Positions 15,356 through 18,747 of a stretch of 18,747 bases of DNA are shown piece after piece; the stretch's first letter is position 1, and each line of letters starts with the position of its first letter. Source of the stretch: an uncultured cyanobacterium (lineage in GTDB: Bacteria > Cyanobacteriota > Cyanobacteriia > Cyanobacteriales > Chroococcidiopsidaceae); contig CAMIFA010000097.1 in assembly GCA_946221495.1 (NCBI GenBank), positions 1 to 18,747 on the forward strand, in the 5' to 3' direction. The notes beneath the pieces are model-generated. The model saw only the letters and a program-made list of their open reading frames with translations, was not told the origin of the DNA and did not search any database. The translations under genes were made by a program, and so were the position numbers.

Positions 15356-16423
15356 TTAACCAATAATTTCTACCTGCATATATTCAGGCAAAGGTTGAAT
15401 TCTTGTTAAATCGTTTTCAAAAATTACTAGATCGCCCTGCTTTTCAATTTCTTTAAATCCCGCAAATTTGTAAGCAATATACATCATTCGATTGCGATCA
15501 TTTGAAACAAATTCAGCTCGCAGCCGCACCTTTTTATCTTTAGCTAAATTCATAATATAGTTTAGTAAAATTGTGCCTACACCCCTCGACATAACGCGAC
15601 AAGACATTAGCAATAGTTTGATTGTCCAAAGGTTATCTTGGCATTCCACAAGCGCCAATCCGATTTTTCCATAATTTCCATATTTATCCTCCAAATCAGT
15701 GATTAGCAGTTTATACTGCTCAGATTGACGAAATTGATTAAGTTCGTCATAAGAATACGTATAACCAGTTGTATTCAACTGATGCGTTCTTACTGTTAAT
15801 TCTTCAGCCCTCTGCAAATCTTCTTCTTGAGCAGAAGAAATAGTAAATTTCATCTTCAGCGTTGCTAAAAAATCTTCTTGAGAACCAATAAATTCTTCTT
15901 CAGCCTTCTGGCGTTCTATATCGCTAATATACATTAGCCTTCTATTTTTTGAATCTTCTGTAATAACAGATGGATTCATTGCCGACATATCTAGTACCTG
16001 TTCTAGTTCTGTTATATTAATACAAAGAACTTCAGGTAAAGAAAAACTTACTTCTTCCAGTTCAAATAGCTGGTCGTCAATAAAAGCTATTGTATTAATG
16101 CCGATATTAATTAATTTAGCAATTTCTTTAATCGAGGAAACTTTTGAGTTCCAGTTAATTTGAGGATAAAGAAAATAATCTTGCAAGCCAAGTTCTTGAA
16201 GTTTGATCATGGCTTTGGTGTATTCATTTTTACTAGCAAGAGATTGAAGGATACCTCGCTCATCTAGAGTTTTGATTATTTCAACTACTGAGTTCCTTAA
16301 GCAAACTTGCTCGTCTTCCAACAAAACACCATCCCATAAAGTGTTATCCAAATCCCAAACTACACATTTGATAGCTTTACGTTCTTGCTGGTTCTCTACT
16401 TGCTCAGAATTGATGCAAATCAT
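15356..16423 (-). CDS. FkbH-like HAD/GNAT-type glyceryl transferase-phosphatase
   Basis: In the known family this enzyme dephosphorylates 1,3-bisphosphoglycerate and loads the glyceryl group onto a dedicated ACP, the first step to hydroxy- or methoxymalonyl-ACP. Visible in 355 residues: HAD motif I DLDNT at 24-28 followed by LWDGVL; SKNE near 64; FIDD at 114-117; and a C-terminal half (about 190-345) of the GNAT-like kind usual in FkbH proteins. Length matches the family. ATG 16423 is supported by AGGAG 6 nt upstream and follows the acyl-CoA dehydrogenase stop by one base, implying a shared transcript. The same domain pair can also load glycerate as a starter; the dehydrogenase pair next door argues for extender formation. 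Confidence 0.93.
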   Translation of the reverse strand: MICINSEQVENQQERKAIKCVVWDLDNTLWDGVLLEDEQVCLRNSVVEIIKTLDERGILQSLASKNEYTKAMIKLQELGLQDYFLYPQINWNSKVSSIKEIAKLINIGINTIAFIDDQLFELEEVSFSLPEVLCINITELEQVLDMSAMNPSVITEDSKNRRLMYISDIERQKAEEEFIGSQEDFLATLKMKFTISSAQEEDLQRAEELTVRTHQLNTTGYTYSYDELNQFRQSEQYKLLITDLEDKYGNYGKIGLALVECQDNLWTIKLLLMSCRVMSRGVGTILLNYIMNLAKDKKVRLRAEFVSNDRNRMMYIAYKFAGFKEIEKQGDLVIFENDLTRIQPLPEYMQVEIIG

Positions 16424-16424
16424 T

Positions 16425-17609
16425 TCACGCTCCTGCTACTAATTGTTGAGATATCTCTGTAAGCTCAGATGAAAACAAATATTCTTGATAACCGTACTCA
16501 GCAATCGTAATTTGTTGAATTTGGGTACTACCTTCGATAATTTCCATAATTTTTGCGTCTCGTAAATATCTTTGTACAGGATACTCACTACTACAACCAT
16601 TTCCCCCATGAATTTGTACGGCATCATTTGCCACTTTAGTCACGATTGTGGAGGCAAAATATTTAGCAATTGATGTTTCTATAATTGATTTTGAATTGCC
16701 AGTTTCTTTAAGATAGCCAGCTTGATAACACAATAATCTCGCTGCTTTGATATTAGCGATCGCTTCGGAAATCATTTGTCTAATTAATTGATGTTCTTTT
16801 ATATAAACACCGAACTGTTTTCGCTGACTTGTATACTTAATGCAAGCTTCCAGACAAGCTTGAGCAATACCTACACAACCCCAAGCGACGCTGTATCTAC
16901 CATAATCTAGTGCAGAAGCAGCCACATGAGAGAAACCAAAACCTTGTCTACATACAAGATTTTCTTGCTCAATTCGGCAATTATCTAGGTGTAATTCAGC
17001 TAACATTGAAGCTCTCACACCCAACATTCCAAAAATTGGTGCGATTGTAAGTCCTGGGGTATCTTTTTCAACTAAAAAAGCCGAAGGTTTACCTTCACAA
17101 TTAGCAAAAACTAAGAAAACATCAGCAATTTGCCCATAGGTAATCCATTTCTTTTGTCCATTTAAGATGTAACAACCATCAGAAACTATTGCTGTAGTTT
17201 CGACACTTTTGGCATCACTACCTATATTAGGTTCGCTCAAAGCAAAAGCAGCAATTACTTCACCTGATGCTAATTTTGGAATCCAATACTCTTTCTGAAA
17301 TCGACTACCCCATTTAAGAAGAGCATGAGCAACCATGCTGTGAACTGTTAGCAAACTCCGCAGTGAAGAACATCCCCGCCCAAGTTCTTCATTAAGCAGA
17401 CCAAAAGTAATCATATCCATGCCGCTACCACCGCTTTTTTGGGGAATAACAGCACCCAAATAGCCTTTTTGAGCGAGCTTTTGAATTAAATTGAGTGGCG
17501 TACGTTCTTCGCGATCGCATTGATTCGCATGAGGAACGATTTCTTCATCTACAAATACTCTAAAGGTAGCCTGAGCATTTTTTTGTTGCGGACTTAATTC
17601 TATCTTCAT
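16425..17609 (-). CDS. Acyl-CoA dehydrogenase-like flavoenzyme of hydroxy/methoxymalonyl-ACP formation (FkbI/ZmaE type)
   Basis: A 394-residue FAD-dependent acyl-CoA dehydrogenase homologue. From ATG 17609: LSEPNIGSDA near 125, NGQKKWIT near 150, QIHGGNG at 332-338, RYLRDAKI at 347, and the active-site Glu in EIIEGSTQIQ at 359. In FkbI/ZmaE-type pathways such an enzyme works on an ACP-bound C3 acid after the hydroxyacyl dehydrogenase, oxidising it toward hydroxymalonyl-ACP. The assignment to this subgroup rests on its neighbours (ACP upstream, FkbH downstream). The frame stays open to a TTG at 17642, but the added 11 residues (MLVALYLICDT) do not fit the family's N-terminus, so ATG 17609 is chosen; neither start has a strong Shine-Dalgarno sequence. 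73 nt separate it from the ACP gene. Confidence 0.92.
   Translation of the reverse strand: MKIELSPQQKNAQATFRVFVDEEIVPHANQCDREERTPLNLIQKLAQKGYLGAVIPQKSGGSGMDMITFGLLNEELGRGCSSLRSLLTVHSMVAHALLKWGSRFQKEYWIPKLASGEVIAAFALSEPNIGSDAKSVETTAIVSDGCYILNGQKKWITYGQIADVFLVFANCEGKPSAFLVEKDTPGLTIAPIFGMLGVRASMLAELHLDNCRIEQENLVCRQGFGFSHVAASALDYGRYSVAWGCVGIAQACLEACIKYTSQRKQFGVYIKEHQLIRQMISEAIANIKAARLLCYQAGYLKETGNSKSIIETSIAKYFASTIVTKVANDAVQIHGGNGCSSEYPVQRYLRDAKIMEIIEGSTQIQQITIAEYGYQEYLFSSELTEISQQLVAGA
16430..16434 (-). promoter_or_regulatory. Shine-Dalgarno AGGAG for the FkbH-like gene
   Basis: AGGAG on the minus strand, 6 nt before ATG 16423 and within the end of the acyl-CoA dehydrogenase gene, whose TGA is one base before the ATG. 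Confidence 0.75.
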
Positions 17610-17682
17610 CGTATCACAAATAAGGTAGAGAGCAACAAGCAAAAAAGATGAATTCTTTATTCTTAATCACCAACAATTTAAA

Positions 17683-17934
17683 TTATTTACCTAAAGTTAC
17701 AGCCGTTTTTCGTTCAATTAAAAGAGCCATAGCATTGATAGTTCTGAAGTTATCAAAATCAAGGTCTTCATTTTCAATTGTTATTTGAAATTCCTGTTCA
17801 ATAAATAAAACCAATTGCATAGCAAACATTGAATTAACAAACCCAAGTGCAAATATATCTTCATCTGCTTGCAACTCATAATTAGCGAAAAACCGCGACA
17901 GAAAATTTTTGATTTTGACTTTGATTTCTTCCAT
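17683..17934 (-). CDS. Discrete acyl carrier protein for the C3 extender unit (FkbJ/ZmaD type)
   Basis: An 83-residue acidic, helical carrier protein. The phosphopantetheine Ser is Ser35 in LGFVNSMFAMQLV; Asn in place of the usual Asp before Ser and the following MFAMQL fit the carrier proteins found next to FkbH. It should hold the glyceryl unit while FkbH, the hydroxyacyl dehydrogenase and the acyl-CoA dehydrogenase act, and then present it to a PKS AT. It lies between the two dehydrogenase genes. ATG 17934 has only a weak purine-rich stretch (GAGAAA) upstream. A general fatty-acid ACP is unlikely given the motif and context. Confidence 0.92.
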   Translation of the reverse strand: MEEIKVKIKNFLSRFFANYELQADEDIFALGFVNSMFAMQLVLFIEQEFQITIENEDLDFDNFRTINAMALLIERKTAVTLGK

Positions 17935-17991
17935 ATTTCTCTATTTCTATAAATCACTTTAAACTACAAAATTTGAAATTAAAACTGGAAA

Positions 17992-18019
17992 ATAAAGTTA
18001 GACAACCAGAAAACTTTAT
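17992..18019. repeat. 8-bp inverted repeat after the hydroxyacyl dehydrogenase stop
   Basis: ATAAAGTT, a 12-nt loop, then its exact complement AACTTTAT. It starts 14 nt after the dehydrogenase stop on the minus strand and is followed by TTTTCC. The stem is AT-rich and weak; it could be a leaky terminator, a processing site or chance. The rest of the 99-nt gap (17935-18033) shows nothing else. Confidence 0.35.
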
Positions 18020-18033
18020 GTTTTTATACCTAA

Positions 18034-18747
18034 TCATCCGTAAGAATAGAAACCTTGCCCAGTTTTTCGACCATATAATCCTGCATCCACCATTTTTTTT
18101 AATAAGAAGCATGGTTTATATTTACTATCATTGAAACTTTCGTACAGAACTTCAATAGAAAAAAGAATTGTATCTAAACCGATTAAATCGGCTGTCTCCA
18201 ATGGTCCCATTTTGTGACCAAAGCAGGTTTTGAAAATTTTATCTACTTCTGCTGCTGTCGCTACTTGCTCTTGAAGTACAAAAATAGCTTCATTAATAGT
18301 TAACATCAAAACGCGGTTAGAAACAAAACCCGGTGAATCATTGACTATAATGGATTCTTTGCCCATCTGAGCTAACAATTGCTTTGCGGTTTCAATTGTT
18401 TCCTCAGAAGTGTGATAACCGCGAATCATCTCAACCATCGGCTTCATTGGTACTGGGTTCATGAAATGTATCCCAACAACTTTAGAAGCGCGATTAGTTA
18501 CTGAAGCAATGCGAGTAATAGAAATAGCAGAGGTATTGGCAGCGAAAATAGATTCTTGGGGACAAATCTCGTCAATTTTTGCGTAAACTTCTTTTTTAAG
18601 ATCCCATTTTTCTGTGACATTTTCAACTACAAACTCCGCATCTTTTAATACTTGATAATTTGTAGAAAACTTGATGCGTTGTAAAATATCATCAAGGCTA
18701 TCCGAATCTTTTTTATTAAAAAATCCTTGAAAGCGGATGTTATTTTT
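18034..18747 (-). CDS. 3-hydroxyacyl-CoA dehydrogenase family protein, N-terminus outside window (FkbK/ZmaG type)
   Basis: The last 237 residues of an NAD-dependent 3-hydroxyacyl-CoA dehydrogenase; the frame is open to the right edge, so the Rossmann GxGxxG and the start codon are missing (I estimate 40-60 residues). Visible: AEFVVENVTE, NTSAISIT, the catalytic His in GIHFMNPVP, and DSPGFVSNRVL with the conserved NEA after it. The usual C-terminal domain ends GRKTGQGFYSYG. An internal Met at 18462 is not the start, because conserved sequence continues upstream of it. In the FkbH pathways this enzyme oxidises the glyceryl-ACP hydroxyl first. An ordinary 3-hydroxybutyryl-CoA dehydrogenase is the alternative, but the ACP, acyl-CoA dehydrogenase and FkbH that follow make the pathway role much more likely. 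Confidence 0.93.
   Translation of the reverse strand, partial: KNNIRFQGFFNKKDSDSLDDILQRIKFSTNYQVLKDAEFVVENVTEKWDLKKEVYAKIDEICPQESIFAANTSAISITRIASVTNRASKVVGIHFMNPVPMKPMVEMIRGYHTSEETIETAKQLLAQMGKESIIVNDSPGFVSNRVLMLTINEAIFVLQEQVATAAEVDKIFKTCFGHKMGPLETADLIGLDTILFSIEVLYESFNDSKYKPCFLLKKMVDAGLYGRKTGQGFYSYG

Noticed and set aside
17610..17642. Start of the acyl-CoA dehydrogenase at TTG 17642
   Set aside because: The extra 11 residues do not fit the family and there is no ribosome-binding site; the ATG at 17609 gives the usual N-terminus.
17644..17658. Short hairpin AAAGA-loop-TCTTT between the ACP and acyl-CoA dehydrogenase genes
   Set aside because: A five-base AT-rich stem is within chance in this sequence and too weak for a terminator.
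1..18747. tRNA, rRNA, CRISPR, transposase or integrase genes
   Set aside because: I saw no cloverleaf, spaced direct repeats or mobile-element proteins; the tandem repeats found are short and have no spacers.

Overview
The window looks like part of a secondary-metabolite gene cluster from a filamentous cyanobacterium, probably Nostocales. The clues are 23 copies of the HIP1 palindrome GCGATCGC in the first 15.3 kb, heptanucleotide tandem repeats of the kind common in Nostoc/Anabaena relatives, a C-run/G-run intergenic repeat, and the protein sequences. Every gene I can support lies on the minus strand, so the cluster reads from right (18747) to left (1). I assign no named product.

Right part, 15356-18747: a four-gene set in the order 3-hydroxyacyl-CoA dehydrogenase (start outside the window), acyl carrier protein, acyl-CoA dehydrogenase, FkbH-like HAD/GNAT glyceryl transferase. 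This is the set that turns a glycolytic C3 acid into hydroxymalonyl-ACP or, with an O-methyltransferase, methoxymalonyl-ACP. No O-methyltransferase gene is visible. The DNA is visibly more AT-rich here, and HIP1 is rarer. A 103-bp gap carrying a C-run/G-run hairpin repeat separates it from the megasynthases.

Left part, 1-15252: four megasynthase genes, in transcription order. The first is an NRPS with C-A-NMT-PCP (10570-15252). The second is an NRPS with C-A-PCP (7239-10517). The third is a type I PKS with KS-AT-KR-ACP (2524-7224). The fourth is an NRPS with C-A, cut off by the window edge (1-2527). Genes are 52 nt, 14 nt and -4 nt apart, as expected for one transcript. Read colinearly, the segment would add an N-methyl amino acid, a second amino acid, then a malonyl unit reduced to beta-hydroxy (a statine-like 4-amino-3-hydroxy acid), then the first amino acid again. 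The first and fourth A domains share the same visible specificity residues. The first NRPS starts with a C domain, so an upstream module must exist outside the window; it is a plausible user of the hydroxy/methoxymalonyl extender.

Most notable observations: (1) the first NRPS carries a PCP of the kind that precedes an epimerization domain and ends in the TPSD tail that normally follows one, but the roughly 430-residue E domain itself is missing in frame; (2) 7- and 8-nt tandem repeats sit in frame at seven interdomain or subdomain linker positions of the megasynthases; (3) the hydroxy/methoxymalonyl-ACP genes have no obvious consumer in the window, because the only AT looks malonyl-specific; (4) the A domains of the first and fourth NRPS genes are near-duplicates at the DNA level.
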